A DNA stretch of 64,000 nucleotides from Kalmanozyma brasiliensis GHG001 (Eukaryota; Basidiomycota; Ustilaginomycetes; Ustilaginales). A program made the position numbers and the translations under genes. The stretch lies in assembly GCF_000497045.1 (NCBI RefSeq), contig NW_015961970.1, forward strand, positions 930,802-994,801, written 5' to 3'. This document shows, piece by piece, positions 1 to 11,200 of this stretch; the first letter of the stretch is position 1; every line of letters starts with the position of its first letter. The notes beneath the pieces are model-generated. The model saw only the letters and a program-made list of their open reading frames with translations, had not been told where the DNA came from and searched no databases.

Positions 1-494
1 CTGCAGCGCCGCCCGTCGCAGATCGAGCGCCTGAGGAAGAGGATCCGGAAGACTCGGACTTGGACTTGGACTCGTCTGGCTCCTTGCGGGGCTCTCGTTC
101 GTTATCTACCTCGTGCTCATCACCCTCTTCTTCCTCGCCCTCTTTGAGGAGCCTGTCTATCTGCCTGGTTCTTGGGTGAGATCGTGTGGAAGAGGTGAAC
201 AAAGATCGAGCGTTGGTCGAGGCGATGGATGTGGCAGCAGCATCGAGCTCATGTGGCAGCGGTATCCTCGTCGACGCGAAGCGAGAGGTGGTGCCTTTGC
301 GTGCTGGCGCCGCAGCGAGGGTCGAGGAGAGGGATGTGAGGCGCCGTGAGCTGGCATTGGCAGCGGTGGAGATGGATGTGCGCCAGCGAGCGGCGCTGCC
401 GGCCGCGTACCTCTGCGAAGGGATCATCGCTGGATTCAGCACAATAGGAAGATCCGCTGAAGCGTTTAAGCTTGTAGCAAAACCGAAGTGCTGA
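1..494 (+). CDS. 3' end of an unresolved gene, coding signal in three frames
   Basis: The left edge shows coding-like sequence on the plus strand, but no single frame carries it. Frame 1 (bases 1 to about 55) reads a basic stretch ending IERLRKRIRK with G/C third positions. Frame 2 (about 75-180) reads a convincing transmembrane helix with ctc/ttc/gtc/atc codons, containing VWLLAGLSFVIYLVLITLFF, followed by FEEPVYLPGSW. Frame 3 (about 180-494) reads an Ala/Arg/Glu-rich tail ending KLVAKPKC and a stop at 492-494. Frame 3 is also open from base 3 to 178 as an acidic, Ser-rich alternative. A possible donor (TGG|GTGAGA) lies at 176. The pattern could be unrecognised introns, sequencing frameshifts or a decaying gene. 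The family is not recognised. Only the existence of coding sequence is supported, not the exon structure. Confidence 0.3.
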
Positions 495-1480
495 CCGTGG
501 GAAATGAGTGGCTGTGATGAGTGTATGTAACAGAAGGTTTGCGAATGGAGTCGAGGATGAACAGGATGGGATCTTCGGAAGGGGTCCGAGAGCCGTGATT
601 CGTGATTGGCGCAGGACTCACTTCGGTACAACCGGTGAGGATTCATTACGCAGCGCTTTGCTCAGCCGTGCGCGGTCTCGGCGAAATGCGTGGCGTCCTT
701 CCTTTGAAATCTGGTTTTGGCTGAGTCGAACGACCTGAGCCAGAGCTCACCACCCTTCCTCCCTTTGTGTCACTGAGAAACAGCTCTCCCCTCAGACCTT
801 CGGTGATGAGTTGCTGCACGGAATGCTCTCCTGTCAATTCTGGGAAGCTTCCAGGAACATGACGGGACCATGTCGAACTGCTCAGAGTTCGATGAAAGGC
901 AGGCATGCTGCTCCAGACCTGGAACCCTTGAGCAGCGAGCGGTGTGACGCTTTCAGATGTGGAGTAACAAGCCTCAAAAAGGGCCACCGATCACCAATTT
1001 TCGTAACTTGTTAAAGCAGCGCCAGGAACCCCCGCGTCCGCGTCGCTTCGGCCTAAGCGCAGAAAGGCTGAGCTTCTTGGAGTGGCGGGCTGCTCCTTGC
1101 GCTGAGCCGGGGACCCTAGCGTGGTCGGATGAAGCGAAGCGACACTCCCATCGTCGCTGTTCTGCCTTTCCTCTTCCTCTCCTCATCGGCTCCTTTGCCT
1201 CCGTCCAGCAGCTCTTGTGTCGCTTTCTGTTTCGATACGTTCGATCCATTCTTTCACACGATCTGCTTCATTCCTTTCGGCTCGTCATCAGTCTTTCAAC
1301 TTGTTTCCAACAACCACATTTGCTTCTCTCAGACCAGCTCGGACACCTTCATTTCAGGCCCTGTCACTCTTTCTGAAGTCACATTCTCCTGTTTCTTCAA
1401 GGCATTCCAGGCTCCTGCTATCTACAGCAGCTCTCACTCACTCTATCGGCCCCCCAGCTCGCTGAGCAACCACCGCAACC
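495..1480. other. Intergenic region with the XRN1 leader
   Basis: About 1 kb without a supported gene. Bases 1150-1475 are strikingly pyrimidine-rich on the plus strand (runs of tcttcc, ctctcc and ttcttt), as is common for the leader of a highly expressed fungal gene, and run straight into the XRN1 start. Short open frames here have no coding bias. Confidence 0.6.
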
Positions 1481-4400
1481 ATGGGTATCCCCAAGTTCTT
1501 CCGCTTCATGTCGGAGCGCTACCCGCTCATCAGTCAACTCATCGAGGAGAACAAGATCCCCGAGTTCGACAACCTCTATCTCGATATGAACGGTATCATC
1601 CACAACTGTTCCCATCCCAACGACAATGATGCCTCGTTCCGTATCACAGAGACCCAAATATTTTTAGCCGTCTTTGCGTACATAGAGCATCTCTTCCACA
1701 AGATCAAGCCCAAGAAGGTCTTCTTCCTCGCCGTCGATGGTGTCGCCCCTCGAGCCAAGATGAACCAACAGCGTTCCCGTCGTTTCCGTACCGCAAAAGA
1801 GGCCAAGGAGATCAAGGAAAAGGCCGAGCGTCGCGGCGAGGTCCTGCCCGAGGAGGAGGCTTTCGACTCCAACTGCATCACGCCAGGCACTCCCTTCATG
1901 GCCAAGCTCTCTCAACAGCTCGAGTACTTCATCGCCAAGAAGATCACCGAAGACTCGGACTGGCGCAATGTGCAGGTCATCCTCTCGGGCCACGACGTCC
2001 CAGGCGAGGGTGAACACAAGATCATGGAGTACATTCGTCTTTGCAAGGCGCAGCCCGGCTACAACCCCAATGTCCGTCACTGTCTCTACGGTCTCGATGC
2101 CGATCTCATCATGCTGGGTCTTCTCAGCCACGACCCACATTTCTGCTTGCTTCGTGAGGAGGTCCAATTCGGCCCTCGTCGCAAGTCCAAGGGCAGCCTC
2201 GAATCGCAGAACTTCTTCCTGCTCCACCTCTCCCTCTTCCGAGAGTACCTCGACCTCGAGTTCCAGGACCTTCGCTCCTCCCTTCCCTTCCCTTACGAGT
2301 TTGAACGCATCATCGATGATTTCATCCTACTCAACATCTTTGTCGGAAACGATTTCCTTCCCCACTTGCCTGGTCTTCACATCAACGAAGGCGCCATGGA
2401 TCTCCTCTTCAATATCTACAAGCAGATCCTGCCCGTCGCCGGTGGTTACCTCAACGAGAGCGGTACACTGCGTACTGATCGCCTCGAGCTCGTTCTCTCC
2501 GAGCTTTGCAACTTCGAGATGGAGCAGTTCGAACGCGACTACGGCGACACCGCCACTCACAAGGCCAAAGTCTCCAAGAAGAAGAAGGCCATCACCCAGA
2601 CCAAAGCCAAGGGAGGCCTCGTCCTCACCAAAGCGCAGCGTGAACTCTTCGACAAGGTACACGCTTTCGTCATGGCTCGCAGGCACGACCCTGCGGGAGC
2701 TCCCAACGAGCTTCTGGTGCCCGCCGACCTTCCCAACAAGGACAAACGCTTCCTGGAAGACCTCGCTTCCAGCTTGAAGCTGCGCGCTTCCTTCAACAAG
2801 GTGGATCCCACTACTCAGCTCCCCGCCATCACTCTGTCCTTCCCTGCCATCGCTGCCGAAGACGACGACAGCGACGACGGCCCTTCCGACGAGGATGGCG
2901 ACGACTCAGACGAAGAGTCGGACGAAGATGCCATCCGCAATGCGACCGGCGGGAACAAGGCGAATGCTCCCAAGTCGGAGTCCGACGTTGCTGTCGACCG
3001 CGTCCTGAGCCGCTATCTCAAGGCCAAAGTCGACGCCGCCAGCGACGACGAGGGCGATCCGGAGAAAGACTACAAGAAGCGCCTCGAAGCCCAGATGAAC
3101 GCTTGGAAGAAGGACTACTACAAGGAAAAGCTCGAGATCGATTACAATAGCGAGGAGGACATGTCCAAGCTCGCTTTCCGCTACATCGAGGGTCTCCAAT
3201 GGGTGCTCCACTACTACTACGACGGAGTTGCTTCGTGGGGCTGGTTCTACGACTACCACTATGCTCCCAAGATCTCCGACCTCAAGAACGCTGGTCAGAT
3301 GAAGTTCGACTACGAGCTCGGCAAGCCTTTCCGTCCTTTCGACCAGCTCATGGGTGTCCTTCCCGCCCTCAGCAACTCGCACATCCCGACTGCCTTCCGC
3401 GACTTGATGACCGACCCCAACTCACCCATCATTGACTTCTACCCGCAGAACTTCGAAGCCGATCTCAACGGCAAGAAGCAGGACTGGGAAGCTGTTGTCA
3501 AGATTCCCTTCATCGACGAGAAGCGCTTGCTGGAGGCCCTCGACAAGCGCGAAGTCTACCTCGGCATCGAAGAGCGCAAGCGCAATGGCTTCGGCCATAG
3601 CCGCGAGTTCACCTACAATGAGAACGATGAGACGTTCTTCCCCTCAAGTCTCCCTGGCACCTTTCCCGATCTCGTCCACTGCCAAGCCACCGCAAAGAAC
3701 TTTGCCTTGCCCACTCTCGATGGCCTCCACCTCGTCAAGGGCCTCACTAAGGGTGTCGAGCTCGGCGTCCGCGCCCTGGCTGGCTTCCCCTCTCTCAAGA
3801 CGCTTCCTCACTACGGTCGCCTCGGCCACCATGGCGTCAACATCTTCCAGTCCGAGTCCAAAGGTGTCAGCATGGTCGTCACCATCGAGAATGCCTACGA
3901 GGATGCCAAGACCGAGGCCATCGCAGAAGCCATGATCGGCAGCCGTGCTTTCCTCAACTGGCCTTTCCTCACTGAGGGTCTCGTTGTTGCTGTCTCGGAC
4001 AACCTCTTCCGCTACGAGATGGGCATGGTCGGTGGTCACCAGAAGATCATCTCCCACGCGCACCAAGGCGCCAGCCTGTCCGATTTCCACCGCAAGGCAG
4101 AGCGTGCCGAGTACCACTACAGCAAGCGAATGGGCGTGCTCATCGGTGACGTTGACGTACTCGTTCATATCCGCCCGCTGAAGGGTCTCAAGCGCCTCGA
4201 CGATGGTGCCTTCATCAAGGACTACCAAGAGGACGCCAAGAAGGAGATCGACCAGGCAGTGCAGGTAACCGTGACCAACGTCGTCCACGATGACGCCCGC
4301 TTCCTCGAGTCGCCTGCCAAGCCCATCCGCGACGAGTACCCGGACAAGACCAAGGTCTTCTTCCTCGGCGCCAACGCTTACGGCACGCCAGCCCACGTCG

Positions 4401-5881
4401 TTGGCAGCACCGACGCCTCGCTCGCTATCGAGGTCGCCTTCTTCCCAAACCAGGCCAAGGAGAACGCCTATCTGCGCGACCTTGTCAGCAAGCGCGCTCG
4501 CCTCAATTACTACCCATCGTATCAGGTGGCCAAGAAGTGTGGCATCACCGGTCTCGCTCTTGCCAAACTTACCTCGAGCATGATGCTCTCCTGGAAGGAC
4601 CAAAAGGTCAACGTGGGTCTTCGGCTCAAGTTTGAGGCCAAGGGCGAGAAGGTCCTCGGCTACTCGCGCAAGTCGGCTGCCGGCTGGGAGTTCTCCGAAA
4701 AGACGCTCGAGCTGGTCAAGGACTACGTACAGACGTTCCCTGAGATCGCACAGATGCTCAGCCACAAGTCTGGAGTTGACATCACCCGTGCTTCGCAAAT
4801 TTGGGACGAGTCGGTGGTCGACGCTAAGATGGCCCAGCTCAAGGAGTGGACGAAGTCCAAGGGCATCCGCGACCTCGAGACCGTGCCGCTCTACGCCGAG
4901 CAACTCTCCAAGGAGACTGTGCAGAACATCGAAGCGTTCACCTCCCGCCTCGTAGACACACGCACCGCGATCGGTGCTGCCAGTCAGGTTAAGCGCGTCT
5001 TCATCAAGGGCATCCCTCGTACTGCCCTTCTCAAGCCCGGTCACGCCCCCTTCCGCCTGCAGGCACAGAGGTTTGAGCTCGGCGACCGCGTCATCATGGT
5101 GCAGGACAGTGGTAACGTTCCCCTGTCGGCACGTGGTGTGGTTGTCGGCATCAACAGCGACTCGCTCGAGGTCGTCTTTGACGTGCCCTTCTTGAGCGGC
5201 TCCACGCTGGGTGACCGATGTGCCCCTTACAAGGGTGCTACCGTGTCCTTCGTCAGCGTACTCAACCTGACCCAGCCTCAGTTCGTCTGCGCTGGAACCA
5301 GCGGTGTCGGCGACACCAGCGCCTCGGTTGGCAGCGCTCTCGAGAGGACGCTCGGCCCCATCGGTGGCACAGGCTCTGCGCAGAGCAACGGCAACGGTGC
5401 TCACGGCTATGGAGCTGGCAACGGCGCTTACCGTCCTCCCAACGCCTTCACCCCCAGCGCGGCCGTCCACAACGGCAACGGTACCAGCAGCACGCAGATG
5501 CTGCAGCGCCCTCAACAGCGTCACGCCGCTGTATCGCAGGATGTCGCCTTCTCCGGCGTTGCCAGCGGGTCGCACAAGCCCACGCGAGCGGCTGCTTCGA
5601 CGAACCAGGTGGAAGAGATCAACCCCATCATGGCTGCGCTCGGCATCCGTCCTCCCACCAACGGCAATGGCCATGGTCCTGCTCGAGGCGCCGCACGCGG
5701 TGGGGCTCGACCTCCTCGTCCCCAACAGCCTTTCAACCAGCCGCAGGAGTCTAGCGCTCCCGCAGCTGGCGGCTTCAACGGGCCTCGCGGTCGCGGTGGT
5801 CGAGGCGGAGGACGTGGTCGTGGTGGCCCAGCCCCTCGTGGCGCTGTTCGTGGCGGCCGTGGCGGTGCTGCTGGGCAGTAA
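1481..5881 (+). CDS. XRN1: 5'-3' exoribonuclease 1 (Xrn1)
   Basis: Processive cytoplasmic 5'-to-3' exoribonuclease that degrades decapped mRNA with 5'-monophosphate. A single exon encodes 1466 residues, the expected size for Xrn1 and longer than nuclear Rat1/Xrn2. It opens MGIPKFFRFMSERYP. The XRN N-terminal nuclease region follows with LDMNGIIHNCSHPND (about 34-48), the basic QQRSRRFR helix (about 100), GHDVPGEGEHKIMEY (about 170), GLDADLIMLGL (about 204) and VGNDFLPHLP (about 289), which together hold the acidic metal ligands. An acidic linker lies at about 460-490. The helical and SH3/winged-helix D regions extend to about 1270. The last 200 residues are low-complexity Gly/Asn/Ala and finish in an RGG-type tail (GRGGRGGGRGRGG). 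The start has a good context (caaccATGGG). Long antisense frames opposite it are codon-bias mirrors. Confidence 0.97.
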   Translation: MGIPKFFRFMSERYPLISQLIEENKIPEFDNLYLDMNGIIHNCSHPNDNDASFRITETQIFLAVFAYIEHLFHKIKPKKVFFLAVDGVAPRAKMNQQRSRRFRTAKEAKEIKEKAERRGEVLPEEEAFDSNCITPGTPFMAKLSQQLEYFIAKKITEDSDWRNVQVILSGHDVPGEGEHKIMEYIRLCKAQPGYNPNVRHCLYGLDADLIMLGLLSHDPHFCLLREEVQFGPRRKSKGSLESQNFFLLHLSLFREYLDLEFQDLRSSLPFPYEFERIIDDFILLNIFVGNDFLPHLPGLHINEGAMDLLFNIYKQILPVAGGYLNESGTLRTDRLELVLSELCNFEMEQFERDYGDTATHKAKVSKKKKAITQTKAKGGLVLTKAQRELFDKVHAFVMARRHDPAGAPNELLVPADLPNKDKRFLEDLASSLKLRASFNKVDPTTQLPAITLSFPAIAAEDDDSDDGPSDEDGDDSDEESDEDAIRNATGGNKANAPKSESDVAVDRVLSRYLKAKVDAASDDEGDPEKDYKKRLEAQMNAWKKDYYKEKLEIDYNSEEDMSKLAFRYIEGLQWVLHYYYDGVASWGWFYDYHYAPKISDLKNAGQMKFDYELGKPFRPFDQLMGVLPALSNSHIPTAFRDLMTDPNSPIIDFYPQNFEADLNGKKQDWEAVVKIPFIDEKRLLEALDKREVYLGIEERKRNGFGHSREFTYNENDETFFPSSLPGTFPDLVHCQATAKNFALPTLDGLHLVKGLTKGVELGVRALAGFPSLKTLPHYGRLGHHGVNIFQSESKGVSMVVTIENAYEDAKTEAIAEAMIGSRAFLNWPFLTEGLVVAVSDNLFRYEMGMVGGHQKIISHAHQGASLSDFHRKAERAEYHYSKRMGVLIGDVDVLVHIRPLKGLKRLDDGAFIKDYQEDAKKEIDQAVQVTVTNVVHDDARFLESPAKPIRDEYPDKTKVFFLGANAYGTPAHVVGSTDASLAIEVAFFPNQAKENAYLRDLVSKRARLNYYPSYQVAKKCGITGLALAKLTSSMMLSWKDQKVNVGLRLKFEAKGEKVLGYSRKSAAGWEFSEKTLELVKDYVQTFPEIAQMLSHKSGVDITRASQIWDESVVDAKMAQLKEWTKSKGIRDLETVPLYAEQLSKETVQNIEAFTSRLVDTRTAIGAASQVKRVFIKGIPRTALLKPGHAPFRLQAQRFELGDRVIMVQDSGNVPLSARGVVVGINSDSLEVVFDVPFLSGSTLGDRCAPYKGATVSFVSVLNLTQPQFVCAGTSGVGDTSASVGSALERTLGPIGGTGSAQSNGNGAHGYGAGNGAYRPPNAFTPSAAVHNGNGTSSTQMLQRPQQRHAAVSQDVAFSGVASGSHKPTRAAASTNQVEEINPIMAALGIRPPTNGNGHGPARGAARGGARPPRPQQPFNQPQESSAPAAGGFNGPRGRGGRGGGRGRGGPAPRGAVRGGRGGAAGQ

Positions 5882-6411
5882 GGATGTTGTGATCTTTCGC
5901 TCCCTCGCTTGTATCGCTAGTCTCAATTGGACCGTGCTTGACCAGCAGCCGTCGACGCTGAGCCCAATCGAGGCCTTCCCAAGCTTTCCATGACCTTGTG
6001 TGCTCGCGGCCGAGATGCTGTCTGTGCTGCGTTTCATGACGCTTTTCGTGACCATCTTTTTTTTTCGGCGAATTCCCGGTGAGTTCTTTCTGTGGAGGAA
6101 GTTGAGCCGAAGACTTCTGTCGGTGAAGTAATCTTGCACCGTGCTCACGGCTATACAGACAAGAGTGCCCTCTATTGGTTGAGATCTGGCTAGCGAACAG
6201 CAGGAGCAGACAAGACAATGCATTGTCCATGATTCAGAGCGTCAGCAGAACGAAAGGCTGCAGAGCCGGTTGCTTGACGCTCCGTCAATTCCGAGCCGAG
6301 AACACCAAAAGAAACGTCGCTGTGCGGAAAGATCTACCGAGGTTGTCTGCTCTCGCAAAGGGCTTCCATCCTTGCTTCTGAGCCATCACCTACTTCGCAA
6401 GCCAAGTCAGG
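5882..6411. other. Intergenic spacer between XRN1 and the MDR gene
   Basis: Spacer of 530 bases between two plus-strand genes. It holds a T-rich run near 6057-6065 that could be part of the XRN1 3' end and otherwise shows no RNA gene, repeat or coding signal that I can support. Confidence 0.5.
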
Positions 6412-7618
6412 ATGTCACTCCCAAAAACGACTCAAGCGTACAAGCTCGCATCTTTCGACAAGTCCCTCGAGGGGCTCGTCTTGGACGAGAAGGTCTCGCT
6501 GCCATCGGAGCTGGGCCCTACACAAGTGCTCGTCGAGATCCACGCTGTCTCGCTCAATGCCCGAGACTATCAGAGTACGTAGCTCTCGCACTTTCAATAC
6601 ACTTAGCCGTACGATCTCAGGCTGACACCTTCTCTTTCGTCAACACACAGTCGCCACGGGCACGTACCCAGCGCCCACGTCTCCACCCGTCAACCTGGTC
6701 CCTGTCTCGGATGGCGCGGGTTGCGTCCTCGCCGTTGGCTCTTCCGTCAGCACCGTCTCCGTCGATGACCGAGTGGTAACTCATCTCACTGCCGACTGGA
6801 TTCACGGCGAGATGGGCAACGAGATGCAGGCCAACGCCCTCGGCGGCGGTCGCGACGGTGTTCTCGCACGTCACGTTGTCCTCGACCAATACAACGTGCT
6901 GCCCATCCCCTCGCACCTATCTTACCGCGAAGCGGCCTGTCTTCCCGTAGCAGGCCTGACCGCATTCCACTGCCTCTTTGGGCACAACACCAAGACGCTG
7001 CAGCCGGGACAGACGTTGTTGGTGGAAGGCACGGGTGGGGTGTCCATCGCCGCGCTGCAGCTGGCCCTCTCCGCGGGCGCGAGACCCATCGTCATCTCCA
7101 GCTCGGACGCCAAGTTGGCACTGGTGCAACAGCTCGGTGTGCCCAAGGAGGACTGTGTCAACTACGGCAACGACCAAAAGTGGTGGGAGACAGTTCGCTC
7201 CCTCACCCCACGCAACCAAGGGGTCGACCACACAGTCGAAATTGCCGGCGGCACCACCCTCACCCGTGCCCTGCTAGCCGCCAAGGCCGGAGGTGCAGTA
7301 TGGGTTGTCGGGTATATGGACGACTATTCCCCCACCAAACAGCCCGACGACCTGCCAGACATCGCCAAAGCCATACTCTACTCTCAGGCCCAAGTGACAG
7401 GGGTCGTGTGCGGAAGCTATAGGTTGTTCCAGCAGTACCTGGATGCGCATACCGCCGCGCAGGGCAGGGTCGAGACGGGCACGGCAAAGACCAACGTGCT
7501 CAAGCCCTTCGTGGTGGATGAACAGGTGTTCGGGTTCGATCAGGCAAAGAAGGCATTCGAGACGCAAGGGTCCGGCAAGTTCGTAGGCAAGATCCTCATC
7601 GACGTCGCTTCCAAGTGA
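6412..7618 (+). CDS. MDR-family zinc-type alcohol dehydrogenase-like oxidoreductase
   Basis: Medium-chain dehydrogenase/reductase, probably an NAD(P)H-dependent quinone oxidoreductase-like enzyme; the substrate cannot be read from sequence. Two exons give 376 residues: 6412-6574 and 6651-7618, with a 76-nt intron (donor GTACGT at 6575, acceptor CACACAG ending 6650). The splice restores frame through SLNARDYQ|IATGTYP. The GroES-like N-terminal domain has the typical PVSDGAG turn. The Rossmann nucleotide-binding domain has VEGTGGVSIAALQLALSAGA (about 185-204) and VDHTVEIAGG. Cys/His ligands for the structural zinc of classical alcohol dehydrogenases are not evident, so it is probably a zinc-free subgroup member. 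The start ATG at 6412 was chosen because only it supplies the missing N-terminal domain. Confidence 0.88.
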
Positions 7619-7897
7619 AGCGTTGTCCTCCAATATCCTTGATTTCGCTGCCTGTACTCCTCGTTCGTGACCTGCGGCTTGGTTTGAGAAACGTGAGATC
7701 GAACTCGAGGCTAATAAGTAGATTAGAAGTCAAAGGATGCATATACAGGGACGATCAAACGGAAAAGGGATCAGAAAAGGGTTCGCATTGCAGTCTTTCG
7801 AATCGTGATCCGTATGAGGCTCGTAAGCGACGGCTGGGCCGGGCACTTCCTGTTCGGAGGGGGATATCTTGAGCAACGGTGTCATGAAGGGAGGGGA

Positions 7898-8262
7898 TCA
7901 ACCGCGCGTCTTGTTCTCGCGCTCGGCCTGTCGGATGCGCTCCTCGAGCGTCTTGCTCTTGTGGAGTTGGGAGGCGGTGAGACGGTCGCGCTCGGCGTTG
8001 CCCGTGGCGCGGTCCGAGTAGCGCATGCCATCGGCGACCGAGCCCTGGTAGGACGAGGTGGTGCGGTGCAGCTCCGTGTTGTTCTTAGAGCCCGGGTTGG
8101 TATCCGTGCGCTTCATCTTCTTGCCATCGGGACTGGACATGCAGGAACCCTGTAGAGCGAGCGAACGAGGTCCAGAGGAGGGGTTGAAAGTGGGGGCAAG
8201 ATGGGTGTCAGTACGGATCTTCCAGGAGCAGCAAGGGGGCTTGGACAACGATGGAGCGGCAT
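7898..8262 (-). CDS. Small unrecognised basic protein, probably two exons
   Basis: A short minus-strand reading frame ends at 7898 with a hydrophilic, charged C-terminal helix (KSKTLEERIRQAERENK). I see two possible starts. The simple one is the ATG at 8140, giving 80 residues beginning MSSPDGKKMKRTDTNPGSKN. Alternatively, an exon 8262-8215 (MPLHRCPSPLAAPGRS) joins in frame to 8149 across a 65-nt intron (8150-8214; donor GTACTG, internal CTGAC, acceptor CTACAG), giving 99 residues. I do not recognise the family. The low-complexity-free central part (SYQGSVADGMRYSDRATG) looks like constrained protein. No signal peptide or membrane segment is visible. It converges on the MDR gene, with about 280 bases between the two stops. 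Confidence 0.55.
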
Positions 8263-11200
8263 TATTGGTGCAATCGAATCGTCTGTGGATGGTAGACTAT
8301 GCGGCTTTGTGCCTCCATCGTCGTTCTGCCTTGTGCCGAACATACCATCTTGAATATAGGATGCTATCGAAGAGCTTCGAATCGGGTATGTGGATGGTGC
8401 GTGGTTGGTTGAAACTTGCGAGCAGACGAGAGCAAGTTTGTTCGGGTTGAAGTTGGCGCGGTGCGGATAGATACGTTTCGGCGAGATGGTGGTAGCAGAG
8501 AAAGGTGTCGAATAGGTGCAAGGTCGGGCTGTGCGGGGGCAGTGATAAGTCACACACACATTCAACAAGGCTGCATGCCGCTCTGTGCTCTCAGGCCATC
8601 TGAGTTTACCCTGAGATTAGAAAGGCAAACTCCACTTTCGACGCTCAGCCGCCTTTCCTTTCTCCCACGGCAGGGGTCCCTGCACTATGACCAGAGGCTA
8701 GCAGCTTGTATTCGACGGTCATTAGAAAAAGGACGCGCCAGGACGCAGATTTGAAGCTCGACTTGAAACAATAAGGCTCGATTGCAATTTCCACCTTCTC
8801 CTGCGTCGGATGCAAGGTCAGCCGCTCTGCTTTCGACCCTTTCAAAGACACCTCTCTTGCCGGGAAAGCACTGACCCGTACCGACGGTTGGGCCTCAAGC
8901 TGCAAGATGATCCCAAGCGAGGCTATGTCAGGGGTGATCCGTGGACCCGTGCCATCTTGCGATCCCGCGCTTCGACGGTCCTCAGCATCACGCCGTCTCA
9001 GGTCCTATCGCTCTATAATCCAGTTAGTCGAGAAAGACAGATCTTGCTAGGATACGTGACTATTTGCGGACAGTGACGTGCACCGCCCTGGAAGACATTG
9101 CCAAGCGTCTACGGCGCACGACAGGAAACCGCGCAAACGGAACTGGAGATCCGAACACTCGGGCTGGCTCTCGAAGCTTCTACACCAGCGGAAACGACAG
9201 GGGGCCAAGCTTGTGCGGCACAGACCCTGGAAAAGATGTCATTGCACACGAGCTTTGTTGCTTGGCGGTCAGCAAATAGGTCGAGGGTATCGGCCGGATA
9301 TAAAATTCTTATTTTTTGCTTCTACCGGCGATCTCACAAGTTTTGCTTTTTCTACGATCGCCATGTGTCCTCCTCGAACGATGACGAAGACTGTGTTCTG
9401 ATCGTGAATGCAAACTCGACATCTCTGCTTTCACCGTTCCCAGATCGACTCGTAGCGAGCAGAGCTTCACGAAGATCTCGGTTCGAGTTAAGACGCGGCA
9501 GGCATCGCTGCATTTGCGCCAGATGACTCATCCAGAGAGCGTTGTGAAGGCTTCCCACGAAAAGCTCACACTCAACAGCAAGAGGTTACAGCGCCGGCCG
9601 GCTCTGGGATTTGGGCCTTCAAAACTCAGCCGCAATTATGTGCCGATACATTGCCGAGTCGAAGACGTTAACTCTGCTCCAGCTGCACGACGTCTGTGAT
9701 TGCGTGGCAGAGGTCGTGACACCGAAGCCAATGCTAGCACTTTCAGATCACACGTTCTAGCACTTCAGCTAGCACATATGGCTACAGAGTGGGAGCTAGG
9801 AGATGCGCGCAGCCGCGTATGACACCTATGTATGCAGAATGGCTCTGCGTTTCGTTATGGACCAAGTAAGGAGCTGTGAGCGCCAACCCTGCAGTGTTGT
9901 TCGCATTGCTTGTGGTTCGGAACGAACACCGACTCGACTCGCTCGACTGCGCACACTTGCTCTCCACGGCCTTTCGAGAACTCCCTTGAGCTTCCTGCTT
10001 GTGACGCCGCATCGGCGATTCCTGTTGTGTGAAGCGCTGTAGATGCAGGTTGGTCTACGATATCTCCAGATGCCACAGGGTTTGCATTCCTACCGTCGGT
10101 CCTCCTTCGTGATCAGCAACCATTTCTCGATCTGACCAGCCGAGTCTCATTGCTGGAAGCAGCTGTCTCCTCACGGGCACGTCGATCGCTTGCAACAGCT
10201 AACGATCAATATCGCCCCCGCCCTTCATTGCAACGATGTGAGATCCGCGTACCAATTGGCATTCTCGGGCGACTCTGTTTCACGACACTCGGACCCCGGC
10301 TTGAAGAATGTTCGACCAGAGAGAACAGCTTTCACGAACCAAGGCATGTGGAATCTAGCAGTCCTATGGATGGATACGGCCGTTCCGCTCCGACTTGTTG
10401 CTCGTTCCAGAAGCAGCAAGACCGTTCTCTGATTCAGCGGCGCCCATCCCTGTTTCTCAAAGACCGGTTTGAGGCACGGGCAGAAGCCGTCCGTATGAGG
10501 CCTTACCAGCTGGCAAGCGGTCGGAACCGATCACGCTGCTTCTGACCCCACGCGGAAGTGTCGAAGCTATCGGAGTCAAGCCTGATGCGGTCAGTTCCGA
10601 ACCCGTTTCGCTTCTTCGTCCGGACAAACAATGACGAATTGCACCGCACAAGACTTCTTCCCGGCCCTGACTCGCCTCTCCTTTCCCCAAGTGCGCCCCT
10701 GAATCACACCAGTCTCAATGGCATGGTAGCGAGCCATCCGGTCTCACAGGTTACCACTGCGGGAAGCGATCACCACTGTAGGCTTTACCACGGGGCGCAT
10801 CGTTGTTTGTGAGACACCACCCTCGGTTAGGGAAGCTCAGGGTCTTCCGCCGGACAAGACGAAATTTTTTTTGACAATCGCAAGGTCTCAGCGTAGGTTT
10901 TTCCATTTGGAACCCAGCCCAGGTGCGAGCAGATCGATTCGTCGTCCGCTCTCGACAGCTCGACAGCATTACTCCGTCGCATGCACCGGATGCTCATGCA
11001 GACAGAGACATGGGTGCCGCACAATGAACGCTCATAGCGATTCTGACAATGGCAACACCGAGTCGCTCTGACAATGAAGGCCGAGTCGGGTGGTGGTTCG
11101 GCAGACGCCTTACCCCAGCGCACCCCTGGTTGCCAATTCGCACGAAAAGCCTTTGTGTTGTGATAAGGCCGGATTTTGCCTGAAAGGCACCCGAGGCAAG

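Noticed and set aside
3644..6223. 859-codon minus-strand open frame opposite XRN1
   Set aside because: It mirrors a gene with strong third-position bias, has no domain motif and ends in XRN1 3' sequence. XRN1 is unambiguous on the other strand.
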